A stretch of 56,462 nucleotides of DNA. Origin: Candidatus Puniceispirillum sp. (GTDB lineage Bacteria > Pseudomonadota > Alphaproteobacteria > Puniceispirillales > Puniceispirillaceae). Location of the stretch: the NCBI GenBank assembly GCA_028382965.1, contig JAOEUK010000012.1, positions 1-56,462 of the forward strand, given 5' to 3'. The position numbers were made by a program, and so were the translations under genes. This document shows positions 9,734 through 18,364 of the stretch, in pieces. Below the pieces are notes generated by a model. It searched no databases. It was given only the letters and a program-made list of their open reading frames with translations, and was not told where the DNA came from. Position 1 is the stretch's first letter, and every line of letters starts with the position of its first letter.

Positions 9734-12385
9734 TCATAAGTTTGTTGATACGCCAAGCAAGGCTTTATCTACAACTTCCAGAAGGTCATTTGACTGCGTT
9801 TCTTTTTGAAGTTTTTTCAATACAGCCCGCATCTGAGCACGACGCTCTGACGAATAGTGGCTAATACGCGTCAATGGCAAAACCATCCTGGCAGCAAGTT
9901 GAGAGTTACGAGCATCAATATCAACCAAGCACTCACCAATAAACGCAAAGCCAGACCCGTCCTCAGCATAAAAATTTACAGGATTACCGGTCATAAAAGC
10001 CCCAAGCACCGACCGTAATTTATTCGGATTATTAGCATCGAAGGCCGGATGAACCATCAATTCTTTCAAACGCGTAATTGTTCCCGACACAACCGACATT
10101 GACTCAATCATAAACCATTTTTCTAATACAAGAGGACTGTCTTGCCAGCGATCATGAAAAACTTTTAACGCAGTGGTACGCGCCGGATGGTCACAATGGT
10201 TCAACGCTGCAATAGCACCTTGCGACAAGCTCATATTCTGATCGTGAACCTGTACTGCAGCAAATTCAATGGCAGCCACATCTTCAGCGGCAACCGCTAG
10301 CGACAAAAGGCGGTTCAGCAATGCCCGTCCCCCAGCCGTTTTTTTCATATCCAGATCAATATGTTTGGAGGAGTCTTCGCCAAGACCCGAATGGCGCGCC
10401 AATATTGTGCTGATCTGATGAGCCAGAAAACGTCCAAGATTAGCTTCGATCTTGCGTCGCGCATTAAAAAGGGTCACCGGATCTGCTGGCTTCATCCGGC
10501 TTTCAAGAACTGAAATAGCGGGGAAGGTCAACAAACCACATTTGAACATATCAGGCAGGTCAGAACTTGTCAGAGCGTTGGTAAAAGCATCACCCAAGGC
10601 TTCCATTGCTGGTGCATCAACTGCCCCGGCCCGGTCATTCGCAGTGAAAAGGATTTGATCAGAAAGCAGCGTTTGCGCCGCATCCCAGCGGTTAAACATG
10701 TCGGCGTCATGGGCCAACAAATGCAACCGTTCGGCTGAGGTTAAATCATCCTGCAGAATCACCGGCGCAGAAAAATTACGAAGCAGGCTTGGCACAATTT
10801 TACCGTTGGTTTCAGGGTAAATTAGCTGTAAGTGAGTATTACCTTTTACCAAAATAACATGTTCACTCGCAAGCGGCCCATTAGAGGACAGACGGAATGA
10901 AACTGCCGTCCCATTGTGTCCAACAAGTCCCATGCGGACCGGTATAGGTAGCGGGAGTTGTGGGGTTTTTGCCATGGTTTCAGGAATTGCCTGGGCAAAG
11001 GCAATACCAAAGGCATTATCATCATCAATCGCCAATCTAACTGCGCTTAGGGTTGGCGTTCCAGCCTGCTGGTACCATCTTTCAAAGGGTGACAGATCAA
11101 CATCATTCGCATCGGTTAACGCAGAAATAAAATCATCGCAAGTTACCGCCGCCCCATCATGGCGTTTGAAATATAGATCCATGCCGCGCCGGAACCCGTC
11201 CTTGCCAAGATACCCCGCCAGCATTCGAATAACCTCGGCGCCCTTTTCATACACCGTTGCTGTATAAAAATTATTTATTTCCCGATAACTTTCGGGTCGG
11301 ATTGGGTGCGCTGTTGGGCTGCAATCTTCCGGGAATTGTGCTGCACGAAGCATTGACACATCATTGGCACGCTGGATTCCCGAATTATGCATATCAGCTG
11401 AAAAACATTGATCTCGAAAAACAGTAAGCCCCTCTTTTAACGTAAGCTGAAACCAATCGCGGCAGGTAACCCGGTTCCCAGTCCAATTATGGAAATATTC
11501 ATGCGCAATGATCGATTCAACACGGTGTAAATCATTGTCAGTGGCAGTTTTTAGGTCGGCCAAAACAAATTTGCTATTAAAGATATTTAGGCCCTTGTTT
11601 TCCATAGCCCCCATGTTGAAATGGCTAACTGCAACGATCTGAAACAGATCAAGGTCATATTCAAGACCATAGACCTCTTCATCCCAGCGCATTGAACGCT
11701 TTAACGAGTCCATCGCATGATGGGTCAAGTCGACATTGCCTTTTTCAACATAAATATGAAGATCTACCTTGCGGCCAGACATGGTCAAAAATTGATCTAC
11801 TGCACAATCAAGATCACCGACAACGGCGGCAAACAAATAGCTTGGCTTCGGATGAGGGTCATGCCAGATGGCAAAATGGCGGCCATTTTCACAATCACCA
11901 GTTTCAACCAGATTGCCGTTTGAGAGCAATTGCACATAATGTTGCGCGGCTTCGATGCGTACTGTAAAAACTGTCATCACATCAGGGCGATCCGGAAAAA
12001 AGCCAATCCGCCGAAAGCCTTCAGGTTCGCACTGCGTACAGTACATACCGTCAGATAGGTACAGCCCTTCAAGCGCGGTATTGGTTTCAGGGTGGCAATG
12101 GGCGATTGTCTCAACAACATGGTGGCTAGTTAAGCCTGTAATCTGAATGCCATTATCATCAAGCTGAAAAGCATCATCCGCAAGCTGGATGCCATCAACA
12201 AAAACGGATTTTAGATTTAGCGAGCGCCCGTCAAGATGCAGAGTGGCCAAACCAGTTGCCTTTAAATTCGGCGCTATCAACAGTTTTGTAGTTACAATTG
12301 TCTGGTGATCGTGGATATCAATATCTAAATCAGCTGACGTAACCAAAAATGCTGGCGGCGTATAGTCACCGCGGCGCTTCAGCAT
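9734..12385 (-). CDS. pepN: Aminopeptidase N (M1 family)
   Basis: Cytoplasmic zinc aminopeptidase that removes N-terminal residues from peptides, 883 residues, matching the bacterial PepN length. The exopeptidase motif GAMEN sits at 259-263. The zinc motif HEYFHNW is at 295-301, with the third ligand Glu318 in LKEGLTVFRD. The long C-terminal helical region is present. The gene begins five bases after the gcrA stop, so it is most likely in the gcrA operon. No signal peptide is seen. Confidence 0.95.
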   Translation of the reverse strand: MLKRRGDYTPPAFLVTSADLDIDIHDHQTIVTTKLLIAPNLKATGLATLHLDGRSLNLKSVFVDGIQLADDAFQLDDNGIQITGLTSHHVVETIAHCHPETNTALEGLYLSDGMYCTQCEPEGFRRIGFFPDRPDVMTVFTVRIEAAQHYVQLLSNGNLVETGDCENGRHFAIWHDPHPKPSYLFAAVVGDLDCAVDQFLTMSGRKVDLHIYVEKGNVDLTHHAMDSLKRSMRWDEEVYGLEYDLDLFQIVAVSHFNMGAMENKGLNIFNSKFVLADLKTATDNDLHRVESIIAHEYFHNWTGNRVTCRDWFQLTLKEGLTVFRDQCFSADMHNSGIQRANDVSMLRAAQFPEDCSPTAHPIRPESYREINNFYTATVYEKGAEVIRMLAGYLGKDGFRRGMDLYFKRHDGAAVTCDDFISALTDANDVDLSPFERWYQQAGTPTLSAVRLAIDDDNAFGIAFAQAIPETMAKTPQLPLPIPVRMGLVGHNGTAVSFRLSSNGPLASEHVILVKGNTHLQLIYPETNGKIVPSLLRNFSAPVILQDDLTSAERLHLLAHDADMFNRWDAAQTLLSDQILFTANDRAGAVDAPAMEALGDAFTNALTSSDLPDMFKCGLLTFPAISVLESRMKPADPVTLFNARRKIEANLGRFLAHQISTILARHSGLGEDSSKHIDLDMKKTAGGRALLNRLLSLAVAAEDVAAIEFAAVQVHDQNMSLSQGAIAALNHCDHPARTTALKVFHDRWQDSPLVLEKWFMIESMSVVSGTITRLKELMVHPAFDANNPNKLRSVLGAFMTGNPVNFYAEDGSGFAFIGECLVDIDARNSQLAARMVLPLTRISHYSSERRAQMRAVLKKLQKETQSNDLLEVVDKALLGVSTNL

Positions 12386-12390
12386 GGCTA

Positions 12391-12789
12391 TCAGTTGGAT
12401 TCACGAGAAGTTGTATAGGCCTCGTAACAATGTGCCAAGCAATATGGCTTTCCAGGAACAACTGTGTCGCCACAAAATACAAACCCATTTTTTTTAGGAT
12501 CACCAGTTGGCCAGCAGCATTTGCTGCGTGACCATTCCAGCTGTCTGAGCTCGAGCCGCAGTGGAAGCTCTTTTGGCATTTCTGGCATAACAACCTTGGG
12601 TTTATCAACCTTTGCACGGTTAATTGGGGATGGTCGCTTTGGTAAACCCATACGATGTGCTTTTCCTGCAATCGAATTTCTTGAAACACCAAGAGCTTCA
12701 CCGATCTGGGAGATTGACAAACCTTCCGACCACAGCTTTTTCAAACTTTCCAAGCGTTCATCATTCCAAACATTTGCCGTGTCAGTCAT
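12391..12789 (-). CDS. gcrA: GcrA family cell-cycle regulator
   Basis: Transcription factor of the alphaproteobacterial cell-cycle circuit. In Caulobacter GcrA acts with sigma-70 at promoters carrying methylated GANTC. The N-terminal helix-turn-helix is clear (WNDERLESLKKLW, then SISQIGEALGVSRNSIAGK, residues 8-45). The conserved C-terminal block has the cysteine-rich CCWPTGDP, FCGD and PYCLAHCYEAY. At 132 residues it is shorter than the Caulobacter protein (about 170), mainly in the linker. It lies between an AroE-like gene and pepN on one strand. CtrA-box-like repeats lie in the gap upstream of the AroE-like gene. Confidence 0.92.
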   Translation of the reverse strand: MTDTANVWNDERLESLKKLWSEGLSISQIGEALGVSRNSIAGKAHRMGLPKRPSPINRAKVDKPKVVMPEMPKELPLRLELRQLEWSRSKCCWPTGDPKKNGFVFCGDTVVPGKPYCLAHCYEAYTTSRESN

Positions 12790-12883
12790 TTAGTTCCTCA
12801 TTTTCCGCCAATCAAGCCTTTTCAGCCCTGGATCGTTATAGCCGTCTGGCCTACCGAACTCAATGATCGAATCAAACTTCTAG

Positions 12884-13759
12884 TTAAAGAGCGCCAATAA
12901 ATTTGCCAATCAAGTTCATTTGATAATCCAACATATGACGACCATAATGTACCTTAAGCCCGGCATCCCTCGCAGCGAGAAGCCATTTTGTTTCTGCAGG
13001 CACCATTATAATGTCAGCGATAACTGTATCGGCCCGCAAATTATCTAGGGCTAATGGCAAAGCGTCACCATCTTTCAGGCCAAGGCTGGTGCTGTTAATA
13101 ATCATATTGGCATCACAGCCACCGCAATCAGCAAAAGCAACTGCTGCAACCTCAGTAAAGCCAGTTTTGCAACCAAGCAATTGAGCAAGATCTTCGGCCT
13201 TTTCACGGCTACGGTTCGCTATATAAAGCCGTTTCACCTTCGCATCACACAAAGCCGCTGCAATGGCTCGTGCTGCCCCGCCAGCTCCGATTAGCAGAAT
13301 ATCTTTGCCTGCCACATCAAACCCATTTCCAAGGCAGCCCGCAACAAAACCAGCACCATCAAAATTATCACCATGCATGCTACCATCATCATTAAAGCGT
13401 ACAGCATTTACGGCCCCGGTCAGCTGGGCCGCAGTTCCAAGCGTGTCACAAAGATCAGCCAATGCCATCTTATGCGGGATCGTCACCGCCAAACCACCAA
13501 AGTTTGGCATCGCCCGCAAACCAGTAATAATCGCCCTTAACTGAGCTGGTGGTGCATCAATCGGCACCATAATATGAGGCAATCCAGTTGCCGCAAAATG
13601 TGGGTTAAACACCATTGGGGCGCGCACATGATCCGCCGGATGGGCAATCACGCCAAAAACACGCGTTTTGCCCTCAACCCAAGGCATAGCATTTAACGGA
13701 CCAGTTTTTGGCAAAGTTCTAGCTTTTGTTGTTGTTCCGTTTTTTGGCGGTAAGAACAT
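12884..13759 (-). CDS. Shikimate dehydrogenase family protein (AroE-like paralogue)
   Basis: 291 residues with an N-terminal substrate domain and a Rossmann domain. The catalytic Lys97 (VTIPHK), Asn118 (GAVNAV) and Asp134 (GDNFDGAG) are kept. The dinucleotide loop is GAGGAARA (158-165), followed by NRSREKA, which suggests NADP(H). The substrate-carboxylate serines of true AroE (HSxSP) are replaced by HVRAP, and the Thr of NTD is Phe. This resembles AroE-like side branches, not the housekeeping enzyme. The start at 13759 is supported by AAGGAAA nine bases upstream; 13687 is an alternative. It is followed by gcrA, 94 bases on. Substrate unknown; it might still reduce dehydroshikimate or act on quinate. 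Confidence 0.75.
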   Translation of the reverse strand: MFLPPKNGTTTKARTLPKTGPLNAMPWVEGKTRVFGVIAHPADHVRAPMVFNPHFAATGLPHIMVPIDAPPAQLRAIITGLRAMPNFGGLAVTIPHKMALADLCDTLGTAAQLTGAVNAVRFNDDGSMHGDNFDGAGFVAGCLGNGFDVAGKDILLIGAGGAARAIAAALCDAKVKRLYIANRSREKAEDLAQLLGCKTGFTEVAAVAFADCGGCDANMIINSTSLGLKDGDALPLALDNLRADTVIADIIMVPAETKWLLAARDAGLKVHYGRHMLDYQMNLIGKFIGAL

Positions 13760-14141
13760 AGGGCCATTTCCTTCAGATCTTATTCGTAAGTCTTGCTAGT
13801 ATACTTTGCGACCAGCCATGCCATAATATGGCCCAAACCTATGCCCAGAGATGTTTAAAAGCAAGTCATACTGACTTAATCACGGTAAATCATGGTCCAA
13901 AAAGTGCCAATTTATCACCTAAAATGATCACAGCCTTGCCCCTTTTTTATTCTTATTCACCAATATCATTTAAAGGTTGAAATAGACGCGTGTTAAAGCT
14001 GTGTTAACAAGTATTTAGGTTAACAACAAACCTTAATTCGATCTACCATTAAACCATCACCAAAGGAGAAAACAGGGTAGAGAATGCCATAACAACAGGC
14101 AGCCAGCCTTAACCAGAAAGCATTGGCGAATATTGTTTTCT
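13760..14141 (-). promoter_or_regulatory. Intergenic region with CtrA-box-like repeats
   Basis: 382 bases between msrB and the AroE-like gene with no supportable gene. An exact TTAA-N7-TTAA lies at 13993-14007 and shares its right half with a near-match, TTAA-N7-TTAG (14004-14018). A further GTTAAC follows directly. This matches the CtrA consensus of Caulobacter-type bacteria. The downstream minus-strand genes are the AroE-like gene, gcrA and pepN. AAAGGAG at 14061 is followed only by a two-codon frame. Chance matches to this AT-only motif are expected in DNA of this composition. Confidence 0.4.
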
Positions 14142-14540
14142 TTATTTTTTGTCAATAAAATCCAGTGATGCAGAATTGATACAATAGCGAAGGCCAGTTG
14201 GCTGCGGCCCGTCAGGAAACACATGACCAAGATGCGCATCACACCGTTCACAATGCACTTCAGTGCGGCGCATGAAAAAACTGGAATCAACAGTTTTGCC
14301 AATATTACCCTCATCAATTGGTGCAAAAAAACTGGGCCAACCAGACCCAGAATCGAATTTCGCATCCGATGAAAATAAGGCGTGATCGCAGCATATACAT
14401 CGATAGACACCCTTTGCCCAATGCTTGTCCAATCGGCCAGAAAACGCAGGTTCAGTACCATGATTTCGGGCTACACGAAACTGTTCCTCTGTCAGGACCT
14501 CGAGCCATTCACCTTTGGTTTTAATTATTTTTTTACTCAT
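14142..14540 (-). CDS. msrB: Peptide-methionine (R)-S-oxide reductase
   Basis: Repairs R-methionine sulfoxide in proteins using thioredoxin; cytoplasmic. 132 residues, the family norm. The zinc-binding CxxC pairs are visible (CICC near residue 48 and CERC near residue 98). The catalytic block is RYCINSASLDF near the C-terminus, with GSGWPSF upstream. The start ATG overlaps the stop of the CoxL-like gene by four bases (ATGA), so translation is probably coupled. Zinc-type MsrB without signal peptide. Confidence 0.95.
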   Translation of the reverse strand: MSKKIIKTKGEWLEVLTEEQFRVARNHGTEPAFSGRLDKHWAKGVYRCICCDHALFSSDAKFDSGSGWPSFFAPIDEGNIGKTVDSSFFMRRTEVHCERCDAHLGHVFPDGPQPTGLRYCINSASLDFIDKK

Positions 14541-16870
14541 CCACCTGCCTCTTCTTTTACCGTATTTTGGTTTTCTTTTGCCTTTATCATATTAAAAATT
14601 TTCAACGGCGTTGCTGGCATATCTATATGAGTAATTTCTAACGCATCACATACTGCCGAAATTACCGCTTGCGGTGCACCAACTGCTCCCGCCTCGCCAG
14701 CACCCTTAATGCCAAGAAAATTGTTTACACAAGGCGTATTGCGCATATCAATCATAAAACCGGGAAAATGATCAGCTCGCGGCAAGGCATAATCCATCAA
14801 TGACCCGGCAAGAAGCTGGCCGGAGTCATCATACACAACATTTTCTAACAATGCTTGCCCAACACCCTGCACAATGCCACCGTGAATTTGACCAGCAAGT
14901 GTCATTGGGTTGATAACGAGGCCAAAATCATCCATCACACTATAACGCACAACTTCAACAGCACAGGTTCCCTTGTCAATTTCAACCTCAACAATATGAC
15001 AGCCATAAGGATAGGTGGCACCATCGGTTTCATAGGGCTGTATGCAGTTCAACTGGTGCATTTGGCCTGGCTGAGCCAAATGACGCACAAGGTCTTCAAT
15101 TGTCAATGACCTGTTTGTGTCCTTGACCAAGAACAAGCCATCAGCAAATACCAACGTGTCAACATCACAATCCAGCATTTCAGCGGCAAGCGGCGTCGCG
15201 ATATCAATAATATTCGCCGCAGCCATCGCCGTAGCCGACCCAAGAACTGCCGCCATACGAGCCCCGCCAGTTGTCCCGCGCGGACTGCGGTTTGAATCCC
15301 CCTGGTGCACAGTAATCAAATCCACATCATATCCCAAACAATCTGACAGAATTTGCGTTATCGTGGTGCGGTGTCCCTGCCCATTACATTGCTGAGAACC
15401 ATAAAGAATGATCCGGCCATCATCCTCAAACTCGATATCAACTCCCTCATCAGCCCCGCCGCCGCATTGTTCTAAATACATACCAAAACCAATGCCACGA
15501 AATTTGCTTTGTGTATCTGACTGAGCCCTACGATTGGAAAATCCAGCCACATCCGCCTGTTCGATGGCAGCTTCAAACAACTGAAGAATCTCGCCAGAAT
15601 CAATTGTGCCACCTGATACCATTTCATAGGGTATCTGATCTGTTTTGATCAAATTAACGCGGCGTATATTAAGCCGGCTATGGCCCGTCTCAACAGCAAT
15701 ATGATCCATTAGCCGTTCCATCAGATAATTAGCTTCCGGCCGGCCAGCACCGCGATACGCATCCACTGCAGGGGTGTTAGTCATCACTCCAATTACCCGA
15801 AGGCTTGCTGCCTTGATGTCATATACAGTAGTCAGCGTACGACTTCCTGACAAGGTCGGAATATAAGTAGAAAAATTCGACAGCCATGAACCCATATTGG
15901 CATGCACAGTCACCTCAAGCGCCAGAATACGGCCAGCTTCATCAATCGCTGCGCGCGCCTGCGACCGGTTATCACGTCCGTGCAAATCCGATAAAAAACA
16001 ATCAGACCGACTTTGCTGCCATCGCACCATTACCCCAAGGCGGCGCGCGGCCCAGGCAATGCAAATCTGCTCCGGATGTAGAAATATTTTAAAGCCAAAG
16101 CTACCACCAACGTCGCCGGTTTGAACATGAACATCTGCCAGGTCCATAGACAAGGATTTTGCAATCTGTTCAGCAACGCCAACCACACCTTGCGTACCAC
16201 ACCAAATATCCAGCGATCCAGCCCTTTTGCCTGGGGCCACTACCATTGGGCGAGTTTCCATTGAGTTGATCACAACGCGATTATTAATCACGTCGACCTC
16301 AACAATTTTATGGCCATTGGCAATAGCAGCCTTCATCGCTTGATTGGTTCCATCAAAATTGCCAGCCCCCCATTCAAAGGCAGTATTATTGGGATAACAG
16401 TCATATAATTGCGAAGCATCATCGCCCATCGCCGCGTAAATATCAGTAACAACTGGCATTGACTGATACTCAACCTTAATCAGTTCGATCGCAGAATCAG
16501 CGATTTCCTGATTTTTGGCAATTACCATGGCAACAATATCACCAGCATGGCGATTGATATCGCGCACCATTGCAGACTTGCTGACAAGTTGCATCTTACC
16601 ACCACCAATCAAAGGTGGACAAAACTGGCACTCAATATCGCCAACATTATCAGCATCAAGATCTGCCTGTGTTGCAACAAGACTAACCCCATCCAGATTA
16701 CGTGCGGCACTGACGTCAAGGTGAAGCATACGCGCATGCGCGTAAGGCGCCCGTAAAAACGCAACGTGCAACCCTTTGCCAGGAAACACGTCATCGCTAA
16801 AACAACCTGCACCAATCAGTAACCGCCGGTCTTCAACGCGGGGAGCCGATTGTCCAATTCCAAATTTCAT
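14537..16870 (-). CDS. Xanthine dehydrogenase family molybdopterin-binding subunit (CoxL-like)
   Basis: 777 residues of the molybdenum hydroxylase large subunit, with the aldehyde oxidase/xanthine dehydrogenase domain 1 at residues 15-130 and the Mo-binding domains after it. Typical motifs are GDVGGSFGFK (252-261), AYRGAGRPE (371-379), QQCNGQGH, and GAGEAGAVGAPQ near residue 731 with the catalytic Glu. The loop is AYRGAGRPE, not the AYRCSFR of true aerobic CO dehydrogenase (form I), so CO oxidation should not be assumed. The FAD and 2Fe-2S subunits are absent on both sides, so partners must be elsewhere. Its stop overlaps the msrB start. The substrate is unknown. Confidence 0.88.
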   Translation of the reverse strand: MKFGIGQSAPRVEDRRLLIGAGCFSDDVFPGKGLHVAFLRAPYAHARMLHLDVSAARNLDGVSLVATQADLDADNVGDIECQFCPPLIGGGKMQLVSKSAMVRDINRHAGDIVAMVIAKNQEIADSAIELIKVEYQSMPVVTDIYAAMGDDASQLYDCYPNNTAFEWGAGNFDGTNQAMKAAIANGHKIVEVDVINNRVVINSMETRPMVVAPGKRAGSLDIWCGTQGVVGVAEQIAKSLSMDLADVHVQTGDVGGSFGFKIFLHPEQICIAWAARRLGVMVRWQQSRSDCFLSDLHGRDNRSQARAAIDEAGRILALEVTVHANMGSWLSNFSTYIPTLSGSRTLTTVYDIKAASLRVIGVMTNTPAVDAYRGAGRPEANYLMERLMDHIAVETGHSRLNIRRVNLIKTDQIPYEMVSGGTIDSGEILQLFEAAIEQADVAGFSNRRAQSDTQSKFRGIGFGMYLEQCGGGADEGVDIEFEDDGRIILYGSQQCNGQGHRTTITQILSDCLGYDVDLITVHQGDSNRSPRGTTGGARMAAVLGSATAMAAANIIDIATPLAAEMLDCDVDTLVFADGLFLVKDTNRSLTIEDLVRHLAQPGQMHQLNCIQPYETDGATYPYGCHIVEVEIDKGTCAVEVVRYSVMDDFGLVINPMTLAGQIHGGIVQGVGQALLENVVYDDSGQLLAGSLMDYALPRADHFPGFMIDMRNTPCVNNFLGIKGAGEAGAVGAPQAVISAVCDALEITHIDMPATPLKIFNMIKAKENQNTVKEEAGG

Positions 16871-16958
16871 ACTTTTAAACTGCCTCTCCTCACAAAGATA
16901 TGCCTTAAAGCGCGGTGTATGATCATAAAATCCACTCTATCAACTTAAAAAATTGACT

Positions 16959-17564
16959 CTAGTTACTAAACTCGCTGTATGCCAAATAAATCCGGATCAG
17001 TGTTGTGACCCAGCATAAAAGCCCAAACCCACAAACCATATAAATGAAATAGCTAGGCCAGATGAGCACTGCAAGAAGCAGCAGGGTGGTTTCAGCCCCT
17101 TCAGTTAACCCGCCAAGATAGTAAAAGGCCTTTTTTCCTCGGATTTCAGTCGAAATATGATGTTTCTCAGCAAAAATGGCAAAGGCCAAAAAACTGCTTG
17201 CCGTGCCCATAAAGCTAAAAATTAGAAATGCTGCGGCTAGAGCATTTTCTGGCTGGGCAACAGCAAAGGCAAAGGGAATGGCGCTATAAAATACAAAATC
17301 ACAAACAATATCCAGGTAGCCACCAAAATCAGTTGACCTGCTGGCGCGAGCAACTGCGCCATCCAGCCCATCAGCAAGACGATTTAACACGGTAAACCAA
17401 AACGCTAAATCGAATAGCTGAAAGGCTACACACCCAACTGCAGAGCAGCCAAAGACAGCGCCTGTAACTGTTACCTGATTTGGTGTTACTCCTAAGCCAG
17501 CAAGCCAGTGGCCAGCTGGACTGAATAGCCGGTCAATGCAAGGGCGGATCTGGGCGTCAAACAT
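16959..17564 (-). CDS. CDP-alcohol phosphatidyltransferase, YnjF-like
   Basis: Integral membrane enzyme, 201 residues, that transfers a phosphatidyl group from CDP-diacylglycerol to an alcohol. The family signature is complete: DGLDGAVAR at 65-73, then Asp85 and Asp89 in GGYLDIVCD. The block FYYLGGLTEGAETTLLL (about 146-162) matches my memory of E. coli YnjF more than PssA or PgsA, so the head group is uncertain. About five hydrophobic segments follow the signature. It starts 11 bases after the stop of a degenerate phosphatidylserine decarboxylase homologue, so the two are probably one transcript. Confidence 0.85.
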   Translation of the reverse strand: MFDAQIRPCIDRLFSPAGHWLAGLGVTPNQVTVTGAVFGCSAVGCVAFQLFDLAFWFTVLNRLADGLDGAVARASRSTDFGGYLDIVCDFVFYSAIPFAFAVAQPENALAAAFLIFSFMGTASSFLAFAIFAEKHHISTEIRGKKAFYYLGGLTEGAETTLLLLAVLIWPSYFIYMVCGFGLLCWVTTLIRIYLAYSEFSN

Positions 17565-17575
17565 TGTTGGAACCC

Positions 17576-18301
17576 CTAGTCAGGATTAACTGGCTGTTTT
17601 GCAATCGCCTTTGGTTTTTTAATGGGTCGCGGGGCAAATCGAGCCAGCTTTGTTTCTCCAGCAATCATGCTCTGGCCAACCAAAACTAGAATTTTGCACT
17701 GCACCGGCACATAAAGATCGACGACTCCTGCTATTCGTGCCAACCCAATAGGGTTCCCTGCCCTCACAAATTTTCCTTCAGATAAACGGCAAATGAGCTG
17801 ACGTGCAGTTTTACTGCCTAACTGAACTAAAATTACACTTCTGCCAAAGCGATCCCGTAAACTAATTTCACGGCGTTCATTAGTTAAACGTGCCTCCCGC
17901 CAGGCAGCAGGATTGTCACCCCATTTTTTAAACAGGCCCGGAGATAAATGATTGTCAACAATATGGCCAGTAATTGGACTTGTTTGCAACTGCGCATCAC
18001 TCAGCCGTGTTTGTATAGTGATACGATGTGCTGGCACCAGTGCATTGTAGACAGACCCGTTGGGGAATACATCTGTTTCAATTTCCAGAACAACACCATC
18101 ACATGGCGCATAGATAGTTTCCTCATCTGATCCAATTTGCCGGCAAGGCACGCGCAATAGATGAGACAGCCAAATCATCAGACCAAGTAGAAAATATCCA
18201 AGCGGCAACGAGATAATGCTAACAAAAATTGTCAGAACACCCGCCAACGCAAGAACCGGCCATCCGTCATTAGAAATTTTCCACTTTGATCCTAAAATCA
18301 T
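17576..18301 (-). CDS. Phosphatidylserine decarboxylase homologue lacking catalytic residues (probable pseudoenzyme)
   Basis: 241 residues that align along their length with proteobacterial Psd: an N-terminal GWP plus two hydrophobic segments (15-50), a PCDG block (66-69) where Psd has PADG, and a C-terminal block ending VGQSMIAGETKLA. The Asp of the catalytic triad is present (Asp68). However, the CHVNR histidine is Gln104, within a 22-residue gap-free match. The self-cleavage Gly-Ser that makes the pyruvoyl group is Ala191-Gly192 (LARIAGVVDLY). The protein should therefore not process itself or decarboxylate. The reading frame is intact, arguing for a kept, altered role. It precedes the YnjF-like transferase by 11 bases. 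Confidence 0.8.
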   Translation of the reverse strand: MILGSKWKISNDGWPVLALAGVLTIFVSIISLPLGYFLLGLMIWLSHLLRVPCRQIGSDEETIYAPCDGVVLEIETDVFPNGSVYNALVPAHRITIQTRLSDAQLQTSPITGHIVDNHLSPGLFKKWGDNPAAWREARLTNERREISLRDRFGRSVILVQLGSKTARQLICRLSEGKFVRAGNPIGLARIAGVVDLYVPVQCKILVLVGQSMIAGETKLARFAPRPIKKPKAIAKQPVNPD

Positions 18302-18364
18302 TATTTGGTCTCTTTTTTCATAATGCAGTGGTTCAGAATCACATTACTGATAACACTGCTTGAA

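Noticed and set aside
14537-16870. Aerobic carbon monoxide dehydrogenase
   Set aside because: The active-site loop is AYRGAGRPE, not AYRCSFR, and the other subunits are missing.
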